DNA from: Hellea sp.
Lineage (GTDB): Bacteria; Pseudomonadota; Alphaproteobacteria; Caulobacterales; Maricaulaceae
NCBI GenBank assembly: GCA_020629545.1
Contig: JAHDDC010000012.1
Span: forward strand, 1 to 64,000
DNA: 64,000 nt
Reading direction: 5' to 3'
Under the pieces are notes generated by a model. That model was not told the origin of the DNA. It made no database searches and saw only the letters and a list, made by a program, of their open reading frames with translations. Made by a program: the position numbers and the translations under genes. This document shows positions 1-8,714 of the stretch, one piece after another; position 1 is the first letter of the stretch, and each line of letters begins with the position of its first letter.

Positions 1-41
1 CACCTTGGCAAGGTGATGCTCTACCACTGAGCTACGCCCGC
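1..41 (-). tRNA. tRNA-Gly(GCC), 5' part only
   Basis: The reverse complement begins GCGGGCGTAGCTCAGT, a normal acceptor and D-arm start. It continues through the D-loop to an anticodon loop reading TTGCCAA, so the anticodon is GCC (glycine). The gene is cut by the left edge of the window; the variable loop, T-arm and 3' acceptor half lie outside. Confidence 0.9.
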
Positions 42-223
42 TCAATTTGCGTACCGGCCGGTTGGAATATCCGACCCGTGGCAGAAGTGCCGCTATATGG
101 CTTATCAAACGGGCTTTATCAAGTAAGTTTTTAAAAAATTCTGCAATTCGCGAAAAAATAATCAATCGCAGCCGGGCTGTGCTTTGGTGCTGGATTTTAT
201 GGGCGCAGGGCCTATGATTTCTT
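42..223. other. Intergenic stretch, no gene seen
   Basis: This stretch lies between a minus-strand tRNA and a plus-strand gene, so it should hold two divergent promoters. I see no open frame or convincing hairpin here. AT-rich runs around 95-165 are compatible with promoters, but I could not pick reliable -35/-10 pairs. Confidence 0.4.
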
Positions 224-1576
224 ATGGCTGACGGATCACAACAGACGCATATAATCGCCGTACACGGTACATTTGCCGGCCGGGAACATGTCGGGGATAA
301 CCGCCTCGCCGATAAAGAGTTTTATAGCGAAAAATCTGAATTTGCTGCCGCTCTTAGGTCTCAGGTGCCAGACGCTAAATGGCATGAATTTACCTGGAGC
401 GGCAAAAATCTCGAATCCTCCCGAACCAAAGCGGCCCGTGAATTTCGCCGCTATCTAAAGCGCCTATCCGTGCCGGCGCAGGACAAGCTTATTGTTTTGG
501 CTCATAGTCATGGCGGCAATGTCGCGCTTGATGCGCTGCGGCGGGCGCCGGTTGATAATCCAGTTGAGCTTTATACAGTGGGGACGCCCTTTGTGTGGAA
601 ACGCAATCCTTCGATATTTGGCCTATTAGGTCTTATATTACCGGGGCTGATATTCTTTCTGGCCTTTGCCTTTATCGCCGCCGTGATCGACAATGGATAT
701 TTGCGTTATATTGGTTATGGCGTACCGTTTTTCGAACTGCCGACAGGCAAATCCGTTACGGCATTTTTTGATCAGTTTAATGCCACTTACGCGCGGCCCT
801 TTGCCATTTTCATTGTGATCGCTTCGGCCCTTTGGTTTTTACTTTGGCCACTGAGCCGATTAATCATAAACCGCCGATTTGATTATACCCGCCCGGCGCA
901 ATTTAAGCTGCGCCGTATCTGGCGCACGGATGATGAGGCCATAGGCATGTTATCCGCAAATGCCAAAATCTCCTTCCCGGTCAGCATATTCAATTCCTTC
1001 TTTCGAGGAATGGCCTCGCTCTTGTTTATTGCCTATGTGGCTCTGGCTGTGCGGGAAGGCTATCAATCATTGATGCGGTTTCGGCGTGAAGAAGATCCTG
1101 ATTTGTCATGGGGTAATATTTTATTATTTGGGTCAGAAGTTATTGGACTCGGCCTGTTTATCGTAGCGGGGCTCCTTCTGCTGAATATATTAATACAGCT
1201 GGTCTTTCGCGTGCCGCTGCGCTGGCTCATCAGCCTGCCGATCAATTCGGTGTTGCGCAAAACCAGTATTGGCGAGGACAGCTATCAAAAACTCAGCGTT
1301 TCCAGCGCGCCAAATATCCCGGAAGCCTTTATCGAGAGCTATAACGAAAAGACCGTATCGATTGCGCCTGTCCTGGAAGACGTCAAAGCCCGGTCGGACA
1401 AATATATGCTCGATCACCGCGCGGATATTATGCGTACGTTGACATCAGGTGATGGCTATCTCATGGAGGTATTAGGCGAATCCGAGCTCGCCATGAGCCT
1501 GATCCACTGTAATTACTTTACGCCAGACATGGCACGGTTTATGGCAGGCCTGATAAATGACAACCAGAAAGTATGA
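224..1576 (+). CDS. Membrane-anchored alpha/beta hydrolase-like protein
   Basis: The N-terminal 130 residues look like an alpha/beta hydrolase or lipase. VHG at 13-15 fits an oxyanion-side motif and LAHSHGGN holds a nucleophile-elbow serine at about residue 95. The rest is unusual: about four hydrophobic stretches (near 131-155, 192-215, 263-280 and 300-330) suggest a multi-pass inner-membrane domain, followed by a soluble tail of about 120 residues. The substrate is unknown; a lipid or ester is only a guess from the fold. Its stop overlaps the start of the next gene (ATGA), so the two are probably co-translated. Confidence 0.7.
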   Translation: MADGSQQTHIIAVHGTFAGREHVGDNRLADKEFYSEKSEFAAALRSQVPDAKWHEFTWSGKNLESSRTKAAREFRRYLKRLSVPAQDKLIVLAHSHGGNVALDALRRAPVDNPVELYTVGTPFVWKRNPSIFGLLGLILPGLIFFLAFAFIAAVIDNGYLRYIGYGVPFFELPTGKSVTAFFDQFNATYARPFAIFIVIASALWFLLWPLSRLIINRRFDYTRPAQFKLRRIWRTDDEAIGMLSANAKISFPVSIFNSFFRGMASLLFIAYVALAVREGYQSLMRFRREEDPDLSWGNILLFGSEVIGLGLFIVAGLLLLNILIQLVFRVPLRWLISLPINSVLRKTSIGEDSYQKLSVSSAPNIPEAFIESYNEKTVSIAPVLEDVKARSDKYMLDHRADIMRTLTSGDGYLMEVLGESELAMSLIHCNYFTPDMARFMAGLINDNQKV

Positions 1577-2088
1577 TTATGCCTGCCAGCCGCGAAGATT
1601 TGTTTGCCCTGCTAGATAAACTAGGGATCAAACACTCGACCAAAGATCACAAAGCAGTCTTTACGGTCGAGGAGAGCGCCGAGATCAAAGCCGATATGCC
1701 CGGCGCGCACACTAAAAACTTATTTCTCAAAGATAAGGCTGGGAATTTCTTTCTTGTCTGTGCCGAGAGCCATGCTCAGATCAAAGTCAATAAGTTACAC
1801 CCACATCTGGGATGTAAGCGCTTATCATTCGCGAATGCCGATTATCTGATGGAACATCTTGGTGTATCGCCGGGTTCTGTCTGTCTGTTTTCGGTCATGA
1901 ACGATAAAGAGAGCAAGGTGAAGCTTGTGATTGATAAAACACTGGCCGATAGCGACATTGTCAATTTTCACCCGCTGCTAAATAATGCTACGACAGCCAT
2001 CAGCAGCGCCGACATGGTCAAATTTGCCAAAGCCACAGATCACGATCCGGTGATTATGGATTTCGCGGTCTTGACGCCGAGCGAATAG
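1573..2088 (+). CDS. YbaK/ProX-type aminoacyl-tRNA deacylase (PrdX-like)
   Basis: This is a single-domain protein of 171 residues with the fold signature of the YbaK/prolyl-tRNA-synthetase-associated family. Visible features are a GAHTKNLFLKD segment, a catalytic-type lysine in that segment, and the C-terminal FHPLLNNATTAIS motif typical of PrdX (ProXp-ala) proteins. Family members hydrolyse mischarged Ala-tRNA(Pro) in trans. The start overlaps the previous stop; a second ATG six bases on (1579) is equally possible. The substrate is inferred from family resemblance only. Confidence 0.85.
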   Translation: MIMPASREDLFALLDKLGIKHSTKDHKAVFTVEESAEIKADMPGAHTKNLFLKDKAGNFFLVCAESHAQIKVNKLHPHLGCKRLSFANADYLMEHLGVSPGSVCLFSVMNDKESKVKLVIDKTLADSDIVNFHPLLNNATTAISSADMVKFAKATDHDPVIMDFAVLTPSE

Positions 2089-2126
2089 GGCCCACTTAGG
2101 GGGCAGATCAAACAAAAGGATTTCCA

Positions 2127-3029
2127 ATGAGCGAAGCCGCAACCGACTTCATTGTCGATAGTACAGATACCAGCTTCATGGCTGATGTAATTGAAGCCTC
2201 GAATGATGTCCCCGTCATCGTTGATTTTTGGGCGCCCTGGTGCGGCCCTTGCCGACAATTAAAACCCATGCTGGAAAAACTCGTCGCAGCTGAAGGCGGC
2301 AAGGTCAAGCTTGTCAAAGTCAATACGGATGAGAACCCCGGCGTTTTTGGACAGCTGGGCGGCCGGTCCTTACCGACGGTCTTCGCGTTTAAAGCCGGAC
2401 AACCTGTTGACGGGTTTATGGGCGCGCAGCCTGAAAGCGAAGTCAAGAAATTCATCAGCCGCCTGACGGGCGAAACCGACCCGGCAGAAGAAGCTGCCGA
2501 GCTTGTCGAGCGCGGCAAGGACAGCCTGGCCGCTGGCGATCCCAGCGGCGCAGCCGAAGACTTTGCCAAAGCCTTGCAGCTTAATCCGGAAAGCGGCGAA
2601 GCTTTGGCCGGATTATCGCGTATGTATATTGAAAGCGGCAATGAAGAAGCAGCGGCGCAAATGATTGCGGCGGCGTCAGACAATGTGAAAGCCCACCCGG
2701 AAGTGGCAGCGGTTAGCTCTATGCTGGCGCTCAAGGAAGACGTACCGGAAGACGCCAATGAAATGGCGGATGTTGTTTCTGCGGTATTGAACAAGGTGGA
2801 ATCTGACCCGGACAATCTTGACCTGCGTCTGGAAGCCGCCAAGATATTGGCCGGGGCAGGCCGCAATGGTGATGCTGTTGATCATTTGATTTATTCCATC
2901 GGCAAAAACCGCATGCATGACGATGAAGCCGCCCGAAAATTTCTACTGACCATATTCGAAGCCGAAGGTACAGAAAGCGACGTCTCCAAAGATGGTCGCC
3001 GGCGACTGTCTTCAATCCTGTTCGCCTAG
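2127..3029 (+). CDS. cnoX: Thioredoxin-TPR co-chaperedoxin, CnoX (YbbN) family
   Basis: An N-terminal thioredoxin domain (about 1-115) carries the WCGPC motif with Cys39 and Cys42. It is followed by alanine-rich TPR helices (about 125-300), the arrangement of CnoX/YbbN. In the family this protein protects unfolded substrates during oxidative stress and passes them to GroEL or DnaK. The intact CXXC predicts real redox activity, unlike E. coli CnoX. The next gene, a Lon-N-domain protein, fits a protein quality-control context and starts only 23 bases after this stop. Confidence 0.9.
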   Translation: MSEAATDFIVDSTDTSFMADVIEASNDVPVIVDFWAPWCGPCRQLKPMLEKLVAAEGGKVKLVKVNTDENPGVFGQLGGRSLPTVFAFKAGQPVDGFMGAQPESEVKKFISRLTGETDPAEEAAELVERGKDSLAAGDPSGAAEDFAKALQLNPESGEALAGLSRMYIESGNEEAAAQMIAAASDNVKAHPEVAAVSSMLALKEDVPEDANEMADVVSAVLNKVESDPDNLDLRLEAAKILAGAGRNGDAVDHLIYSIGKNRMHDDEAARKFLLTIFEAEGTESDVSKDGRRRLSSILFA

Positions 3030-3052
3030 GGTTTTTTGCGGTAAGATAGGCT

Positions 3053-3724
3053 ATGAGCTCGCACTATAAAGCGCTCACGCGGCGCACAAATCCTGATGTA
3101 ATTCCGATCTTCCCCTTATCGGGCGCGGTCTTGCTGCCGGGTTGCGAGCTACCGCTCAATATATTTGAGCCGCGCTATCTCAATATGATAGACGATGCCC
3201 TAAAAGGCGACCGCTTGATTGGCATGGTGCAAAGCGACGGCGACAAAGTCAAAGCCGTTGGCGGGCTGGGCCGGATTATTCAGTTCAGCGAAACGGATGA
3301 CGGGCGTTATCTGATTGTCCTTAAAGGCCTGAAACGGTTTACTGTTGTGTCCGAGACGCCGCTGGAGCGGCCCTATCGCCAAGCTAAAATTACCTATGAA
3401 AACTTTCCAGGCGATGCGGATTTTCACATGCCGGAAACTATGCCCGAAGCTATTAGCGATAAAGGCGGCGAAGGCCGCGCCGCGTTAACCGTGGCTATGC
3501 GCAGTTTCGCCAAGACGCTCGGCGTTAATGTGGACTGGGACGCCCTCTCGGAAATTCCACTGCCGCGCTTGATCGATCAGGCCTCTATGATTAGTCCGTT
3601 CAAAGCCGAAGACAAACAAAGCCTGCTCGAAGCCGCCGACACGGAAGAGCGTCGGCGCTTGCTCATTGGCCTTATGCATTTATATGCCTCCAATACACCC
3701 GATGATAAATCAAAGATGAACTAA
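3053..3724 (+). CDS. Lon substrate-binding-domain protein (LON N-terminal domain only)
   Basis: The 223-residue protein matches the N-terminal substrate-binding domain of Lon protease ([14 protein letters not shown] at 17-30, then [13 protein letters not shown]). The AAA+ and Ser-Lys protease domains are absent. Stand-alone proteins of this type are common in alphaproteobacteria, usually between a thioredoxin-like gene and a Trm112-like gene, as here. The precise role is not established; it may bind substrates. The stop codon overlaps the next start (TAATG). Confidence 0.9.
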   Translation: MSSHYKALTRRTNPDVIPIFPLSGAVLLPGCELPLNIFEPRYLNMIDDALKGDRLIGMVQSDGDKVKAVGGLGRIIQFSETDDGRYLIVLKGLKRFTVVSETPLERPYRQAKITYENFPGDADFHMPETMPEAISDKGGEGRAALTVAMRSFAKTLGVNVDWDALSEIPLPRLIDQASMISPFKAEDKQSLLEAADTEERRRLLIGLMHLYASNTPDDKSKMN

Positions 3725-3915
3725 TGGCCGATAGTCAAACACCGCTGCAAACCATTGACCCGATGATGCTCTCCGCTTTGGTCTGCCCAAAAACCCGTAC
3801 CGCCTTGATCCACGATACAGAGGCGAATGAACTGATATCCAAAAAGGCCGGCTTGGCCTTTCCCATCCGCGAAGGCGTACCGATCCTCCTGATCGAAGAA
3901 GCCCGCGAACTATAA
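3724..3915 (+). CDS. Trm112-like UPF0434 (YcaR) family protein
   Basis: This small protein of 63 residues has the YcaR/Trm112 pattern: [10 protein letters not shown] near the start and [13 protein letters not shown] near the end. One of the usual zinc-ligand cysteines is missing, since only a single CP is present and not CPxC. That is often seen in the alphaproteobacterial branch. In eukaryotes the fold activates methyltransferases; the bacterial role is unclear. It overlaps the upstream Lon-domain gene by one base. Confidence 0.85.
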   Translation: MADSQTPLQTIDPMMLSALVCPKTRTALIHDTEANELISKKAGLAFPIREGVPILLIEEAREL

Positions 3916-3919
3916 AGCC

Positions 3920-4654
3920 TTGCCTGTGAAGTGGCTGCTAATACCACTGTACGATGCTTATCGAAAACATTTCGGCGCTTATGCGGTCAGAGACCCACGC
4001 CCAAATGCTCAAGAGGCACCCTACACCTTTTATCTCCCGCCACAGGACCATCTTGATGCCATAGTCGCGGGCGATATTGTGAAGCTTGTAATTGAGAGCC
4101 AGCCTGCCAGCCGTGAATTTGATGCCGAACGTATGTGGGTGCAGGTGACAGATCGTGAGGGCTCGCAAATCACCGGGGCTTTGGATAATATACCTCTTGA
4201 CATACCCCAGCTTACTGCGGGGACGGCACTTAATTTTGAAGATTACAAAATTATTGACATTGATTTTCAGGACAAAGAAAACCGCCCTGCACTCAAGGCG
4301 CTATCCAAGCCAAAGCAAAAGCAATATTGGGACCGCTGCATGGTTGATGATTGTGTCTTAGATGGATATGTTCGTGTCGGATATATTTACCGCGAAGTAC
4401 CGGATCTTACCCAGAAAGGGGATGAAAACCCTGATAGCGGTTGGCGAATTCGCGGCGACGTCCAACAGATGACCGATGATCAGTATGAAAACGGCGTCCC
4501 CGCTTATGTGGCGTTGGGTGCTGTTTTGAACCAGGATGACAGCTGGATTCATCTTATTGATAGTCCCGAGCGGTCGGCTTTTTTAATCAATCAGGATACG
4601 GGCGAGTTTGAGCCTACTGAATTTATGCAAGATCAGGAGAATGACTATGACTGA
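3920..4654 (+). CDS. DUF2314-like plus Imm33-like (DUF2185) protein
   Basis: The N-terminal half (about 40-115) has the DUF2314 look: a MWVQV strand, then G-x-L-D-N-x-P and a G-x-x-L-x-F-x-D-Y run. The C-terminal half (about 135-200) resembles DUF2185/immunity protein Imm33, with CMVDDC, VGYIYREVPD and DSGWRIRGD. No toxin gene lies nearby, so a true immunity role is doubtful. The start is uncertain: TTG at 3920 or GTG at 3926, neither with a clear ribosome binding site. It overlaps the following DUF1244 gene. Confidence 0.7.
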   Translation: MPVKWLLIPLYDAYRKHFGAYAVRDPRPNAQEAPYTFYLPPQDHLDAIVAGDIVKLVIESQPASREFDAERMWVQVTDREGSQITGALDNIPLDIPQLTAGTALNFEDYKIIDIDFQDKENRPALKALSKPKQKQYWDRCMVDDCVLDGYVRVGYIYREVPDLTQKGDENPDSGWRIRGDVQQMTDDQYENGVPAYVALGAVLNQDDSWIHLIDSPERSAFLINQDTGEFEPTEFMQDQENDYD

Positions 4655-4949
4655 ACTTACTCAGGCCCAGCAGGATCAACTGGATGCGGCGGCATTTCGT
4701 CGGCTACTCAAGCATTTAGATGCCAATAAAGACGTCCAAAATATCGACCTGATGATCCTTTCCGGCTTCTGCCGGAACTGCCTATCAAAGTGGTATAAAA
4801 AGGCCGCCGATGACGCAGGCCTTGAAATGTCAGATATGGATGCCCGCGAGCGCGTCTACGGTATGCCCTATAGTGAATGGAAAGCCAATCATCAGCCCAA
4901 AGCCACAGCCGAGCAACTCGCCGCATTTGAGGCCAGACAGCATAAATAA
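4647..4949 (+). CDS. DUF1244 family protein
   Basis: The core pattern is typical of this small proteobacterial family: FRRLLKHLDA, then DVQNIDLMILSGFCRNCLSKWY, then VYGMPYSEWK. The FCRNC pair of cysteines is a conserved family feature and could bind metal. I chose ATG 4647 because AGGAG at 4635-4639 lies seven bases upstream; ATG 4641 is too close to it and an upstream in-frame ATG (4608) lies inside the previous gene. The function is unknown. Confidence 0.85.
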   Translation: MTELTQAQQDQLDAAAFRRLLKHLDANKDVQNIDLMILSGFCRNCLSKWYKKAADDAGLEMSDMDARERVYGMPYSEWKANHQPKATAEQLAAFEARQHK

Positions 4950-4963
4950 TAGGTAAAGCTTTT

Positions 4964-5956
4964 CTACCCGTTCACAATTATATCGTGGATCGCGCGTTCG
5001 GGGCGGGCGCCGTAATGGGAGATCACTTCGGCGGCGCATTGGCTTCCGAGATACCCGGCTTCGGCCCAGCTCATCCCCATGACGTGTCCGGATAATACGC
5101 CAGCGGCATATTGATCACCGGCACCGGTTGTGTCTGTTACGGAACTGGCCTTAGCAACAGGTACTTCGTGCAGGTTCTTGCCATCGATGATCACGGAACC
5201 TTTTTCGCTGCGGGTTACGCAGGCGACTTTGCAATCTTTACGCAGAGCCTTGATAGCGGCATCAAAATTGTCGGTTTCATAAAGTGATAAAAGCTCAGTT
5301 TCATTGGCGAATAGAATGTCCACATGATTCTTTATGAGATGTTTAAAGCTAGCGCGGTGCCGGTCTACGCAGAATGTATCAGATAAGGTCAGCGCGACTT
5401 TACGGTCTGCTGCCTGCGCAAATTCAGACGCTTTGACAAAGGCGGCTTTGGCCTTTTCCTGATCAAATAAATATCCTTCGAGATAGGTAATTCCGGCAGA
5501 TTGAACCTGTGATTTGACGATATCAGATGGGCCGAACTGTACGGATGCACCAAGGAATGTGCTCATTGAGCGTTCTCCATCCGGCGTTACAGCGATAAGG
5601 CAGCGCGCGGTTGCATCTTTTCCCAGTAGCGGCTTGGTCCCGTAGTCCACATTTGCCGCTTGCATGCCAGTGACAAAGCGTTTGCCCAGCGCGTCCCCGG
5701 CCACTTTCCCGACATATCCGGCTTTCAGGCCAAGTTCGGCTATTCCAACCAACGTATTCGCGGCTGACCCGCCGGCCACTTCCTGAGGCTCACTCGCCCC
5801 TGATAAGGCTTTGTGAAGTTGAAGAGCTCGCGTCTCATCAATCAGCGTCATTCCGCCCTTTTCGATTGTGTTCTGTTCGAGGAAGGCATCATTGACGGGC
5901 GCAATCACGTCCATGATCGCATTGCCTATTCCTAATACGTCATACTTTATTGGCAT
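4964..5956 (-). CDS. Adenosine kinase (PfkB sugar kinase family)
   Basis: This 330-residue PfkB-family kinase has the N-terminal GxGNAIMDV pattern, the GGSAANT motif near residue 63 and the C-terminal DTTGAGDQYAAG signature (275-286) holding the catalytic Asp281. Proteins with this pattern in alphaproteobacteria are annotated as adenosine kinase, making AMP from adenosine in purine salvage. The substrate assignment comes from overall resemblance, not from a diagnostic residue. It converges with the DUF1244 gene and is divergent from the ATP-grasp gene at 6032. Confidence 0.85.
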   Translation of the reverse strand: MPIKYDVLGIGNAIMDVIAPVNDAFLEQNTIEKGGMTLIDETRALQLHKALSGASEPQEVAGGSAANTLVGIAELGLKAGYVGKVAGDALGKRFVTGMQAANVDYGTKPLLGKDATARCLIAVTPDGERSMSTFLGASVQFGPSDIVKSQVQSAGITYLEGYLFDQEKAKAAFVKASEFAQAADRKVALTLSDTFCVDRHRASFKHLIKNHVDILFANETELLSLYETDNFDAAIKALRKDCKVACVTRSEKGSVIIDGKNLHEVPVAKASSVTDTTGAGDQYAAGVLSGHVMGMSWAEAGYLGSQCAAEVISHYGARPERAIHDIIVNG

Positions 5957-6031
5957 AATTCCATCCTCGCATCTTGTGCCGCGCGGTTAAAACACTATCT
6001 GTGCTTTGGCAATATTAATGTGTAGGAAAAT

Positions 6032-6943
6032 ATGACATTCAAAATCGCAGTGCTCGCCTCCGATAACATGATCGCGGGAAATCCGGAAACCCGAGAAGAT
6101 TATTTTGAGCTTGAAGAGCAAATGGGAAAAATCACGCCTGCATTCAAGGAACTCGACATGGATGTTGAGATTATGCCGTGGCGTAAAGCGGCTGAAATGG
6201 CCGAGAACTTTGACGCGATCCTGCCGCTTTTTGTCTGGGATTATTTTGAGGGCAATGAAGAGGCGTTCATTACGGAAATGGCCAAGGCCTCCCAAAAAAC
6301 TCAGTTATTCAACGATTTTGATATCTTGAAGTGGAATGCCAATAAATCTTATTTGGATGAACTCGATGGTAGCGGCGCGCCGGTTATTCAAACCATTTAT
6401 CTCGAGCGCGTCACAGAGGCCGGCATTGCCAAAGCCTTTGAGACACTTGAATCGGATAAGATTGTCATTAAACCGGATGTCGGCGGCGGGGCCTGGAGGC
6501 AGGTCCTTTATACCCAAGGCACGCCTTTTCCCGATAAGGATGAATTGCCGCCCGAAGGCGCCATGGTCCAAGCCTTTTTACCCAGTGTCCAATCCGAAGG
6601 CGAATATTCATTTCTCTATTTCGGCGGACATTTCTCACACGGCGTTTTGAAAAAACCCAAATCAGGCGATTATCGCATTCAGTCCCTTTATGGCGGGACC
6701 GAGGAAACCTATGTCCCAACCAGCGAAGAACGAGCATCAGCGCGATTAATCTTGGACGCGCTGGACTTTACGCCGCTTTATGCACGGGTCGATTTACTCC
6801 GCGGTACTGACGGTGCCTTGCGGCTGATAGAGTTAGAGCTGCTAGAGCCTTATCTTTATTTACCTCATGCTGAAGGCAAAGGCGCAGAGAATAAAGGCGC
6901 GCAGAAACTGGCCGAAGCTTTGAAGAAAAAGCTCGCTAGCTGA
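6032..6943 (+). CDS. ATP-grasp protein, glutathione-synthetase/RimK-like
   Basis: This is a stand-alone ATP-grasp enzyme of 303 residues. Visible are the lysine in a NKSYL segment, the KPDVGGGAW phosphate-binding loop, the VQAFLPSV hinge, a RVDL strand and a LELLEPYLYL metal-binding segment. ATP-grasp enzymes join a carboxylate to an amine or thiol through an acyl phosphate. It is not GshB, which is encoded separately at 47865. The substrate is unknown. No partner gene adjoins it: upstream is divergent adenosine kinase and downstream is convergent nth. Confidence 0.75.
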   Translation: MTFKIAVLASDNMIAGNPETREDYFELEEQMGKITPAFKELDMDVEIMPWRKAAEMAENFDAILPLFVWDYFEGNEEAFITEMAKASQKTQLFNDFDILKWNANKSYLDELDGSGAPVIQTIYLERVTEAGIAKAFETLESDKIVIKPDVGGGAWRQVLYTQGTPFPDKDELPPEGAMVQAFLPSVQSEGEYSFLYFGGHFSHGVLKKPKSGDYRIQSLYGGTEETYVPTSEERASARLILDALDFTPLYARVDLLRGTDGALRLIELELLEPYLYLPHAEGKGAENKGAQKLAEALKKKLAS

Positions 6944-7621
6944 TCACGTAACAGCGGGTGTCTTGTCCTTAAATTTGCAGATCTCGGAAATCACGCAGTT
7001 AAAACATTTGGGCTTTCGGGCCAGGCACACATAACGGCCGTGCAGGATAAGCCAATGATGAGCGTGAAGCGCATATTCGGGCGGCGTCACTTTAAGAAGG
7101 TTCAGTTCAACCTCGAGCGGATTTTTACCAGGCGCCATTCCTGTTCGGTTGGAGACCCTGAAAATATGCGTATCCACTGCCATAGTGGGTTGTCCAAAAG
7201 CTTCGTTTAAAACCACATTGGCTGTTTTTCGGCCAACGCCCGGCAGGCGCTCAAGCTCTTCACGCGTGTCCGGAACAATACTGCCAAAATCATCTATCAG
7301 CATTTGCGAGAGCTTGATGACATTGGCGGCTTTGGTCCGAAACAATCCGATTGTTTTGACATAGTCGCGGACCTTGTCTTCACCGAGCGCGACCATTTTT
7401 TCAGGCGTGTCGGCCGCCTCAAACAAAGCTTTCGTAGCCTTATTGACGCCGACATCCGTGGCTTGCGCAGATAAAGCGACAGCGACGACCAAGGTATAAG
7501 GGTTGGAATAGTTTAGTTCCGTTCGCGGCGCGGGATCGAGTTTGGAAAGCTCACCATAAATATCGGCAATCTTGGCGCGTGTCAGCTTTGGTCTGGGGAG
7601 CTTCTTTTTCGGTTTCGCCAT
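6944..7621 (-). CDS. nth: Endonuclease III (DNA glycosylase/AP lyase)
   Basis: The helix-hairpin-helix with catalytic lysine is present as LPGVGRKTANVVL, followed by the catalytic aspartate in AVDTHIFRV. Four C-terminal cysteines spaced C-X6-C-X2-C-X5-C bind the [4Fe-4S] cluster. The enzyme removes oxidised pyrimidines in base excision repair. ATG 7621 is preferred to an upstream TTG (7639) because the latter lies inside the preceding reductase gene. The one-base gap to that gene suggests co-transcription. Confidence 0.95.
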   Translation of the reverse strand: MAKPKKKLPRPKLTRAKIADIYGELSKLDPAPRTELNYSNPYTLVVAVALSAQATDVGVNKATKALFEAADTPEKMVALGEDKVRDYVKTIGLFRTKAANVIKLSQMLIDDFGSIVPDTREELERLPGVGRKTANVVLNEAFGQPTMAVDTHIFRVSNRTGMAPGKNPLEVELNLLKVTPPEYALHAHHWLILHGRYVCLARKPKCFNCVISEICKFKDKTPAVT

Positions 7622-7622
7622 A

Positions 7623-8177
7623 TCAGCGTTTAGCTGCAATCCGGTTTATCATTTGGGTCAGCATCTTGTCCGCCAGCATAGAGGCTGGCTGGGCAGTAAG
7701 ATTGCCAGCCTTATCAAAAGCGCTTGAAGCATTGCCGCAACCTGTCTGAACCGGGACCAAATCAGCGCCGAGGCGCATCAGCGTAAATTGGATTTGCCGC
7801 ATCACCATCACGCCGCTGAGCGGGCCTGGCGTGCAAGAGGCGATTCCGTAAACCGGGCCTGAAATATGTCCTGTTTCAACCGTGCTGGTCCAGTCGATGA
7901 CGTTCTTTAGCAAAGGCGGCATGCTGCCATTGTATTCAGGCGAGACAATAATAATCCCGTCACAATCTTTCATGCGTTTGATAAGTTTTTTGACAGTCGA
8001 GGGCGTTTTGAGGTCACCATGAAAGATCGGCATTTCATATTTACTCAGATCGATATGGCTGGCTTTAGCGCCTGCGGCTTTGGCCTTTTTCATCAAAGCC
8101 TTGGTCAGGGTCTGATTGATGGAGTTCTGTCGAAGTGACCCACAAACAAAACCGATTTTAGGGGAAGAAGCCGTCAT
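7623..8177 (-). CDS. NADPH-dependent FMN reductase-like flavoprotein
   Basis: The protein has the flavodoxin-like fold of the NADPH-dependent FMN reductase family. There is a FVCGSLRQNSINQTL phosphate loop near the N terminus and the SPEYNGSMPPLLKNVIDW flavin-binding segment in the middle. Relatives reduce FMN, quinones or chromate with NAD(P)H; the physiological substrate cannot be told. The gene reads directly into nth with one base between them. Confidence 0.88.
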   Translation of the reverse strand: MTASSPKIGFVCGSLRQNSINQTLTKALMKKAKAAGAKASHIDLSKYEMPIFHGDLKTPSTVKKLIKRMKDCDGIIIVSPEYNGSMPPLLKNVIDWTSTVETGHISGPVYGIASCTPGPLSGVMVMRQIQFTLMRLGADLVPVQTGCGNASSAFDKAGNLTAQPASMLADKMLTQMINRIAAKR

Positions 8178-8231
8178 GATTTATCCTTCGTTTGCGCTCA
8201 CTATAAAAAAGCAATTATTCAAAGCAAGCGA

Positions 8232-8714
8232 TTACCGGGTTTTGAGAAAAATATACCAAGCGCCGTTTCCGCCATGCCTGATATGGGCCTGAGCATATTC
8301 AGCAATCACCGGACTTATATCGGGATGACCCAGCCAGTTTGGCAGGTTTTGGCGAAGGACGCCTTGTCCGCGAATACCCTTGCCGGTAATGACCAACACA
8401 CAGTGAAAATTCTGATTATAGGCCCGGATAATACCACGCCGAAGAGCCTCAAAAGCCTGCGGCATCGTAAGGTCATGCAGATCAAGCTTTATATCAATCT
8501 CGACCCGTCCGCGCCGTGTCTTTTTATCCGCGCGCAGTCCAATGGGTTCATGACGTGGTTTTCGCAAAACTGGCTTAGGCGTAGGAACCCTCATAAAACC
8601 CGCCGGGATCGCACCGCCAGGTTTTGAACTCCCTTTTTTCAGGGGCGAAACTGTACGCGAAACCCGATGCCAAACATCTTGATCCGGCGGGTTTGGGGGC
8701 CGCGTATTGGTCAC
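8232..8714 (-). CDS. Smr-domain protein (putative DNA/RNA endonuclease)
   Basis: The C-terminal half (about 75-158) is an Smr domain, with LDLHDLTMPQA at its start and VITGKGIRGQGVLR as the nucleic-acid-binding loop. The N-terminal 70 residues are basic and low in complexity. Stand-alone Smr proteins are nicking endonucleases or RNA-acting factors; the substrate here is unknown. The stop-proximal end of carB touches its start (shared base 8714), which suggests coupling. Confidence 0.88.
   Translation of the reverse strand: MTNTRPPNPPDQDVWHRVSRTVSPLKKGSSKPGGAIPAGFMRVPTPKPVLRKPRHEPIGLRADKKTRRGRVEIDIKLDLHDLTMPQAFEALRRGIIRAYNQNFHCVLVITGKGIRGQGVLRQNLPNWLGHPDISPVIAEYAQAHIRHGGNGAWYIFLKTR

Noticed and set aside
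2108-2866. A 252-residue minus-strand open frame over cnoX
   Set aside because: It is antisense to a clear thioredoxin-TPR gene, Ser/Ala-rich and without motifs; it reflects codon bias of the real gene.
3920-4654. Toxin-immunity locus
   Set aside because: The C-terminal half resembles Imm33, but no polymorphic toxin gene is present nearby, and the flanking genes are housekeeping-like.
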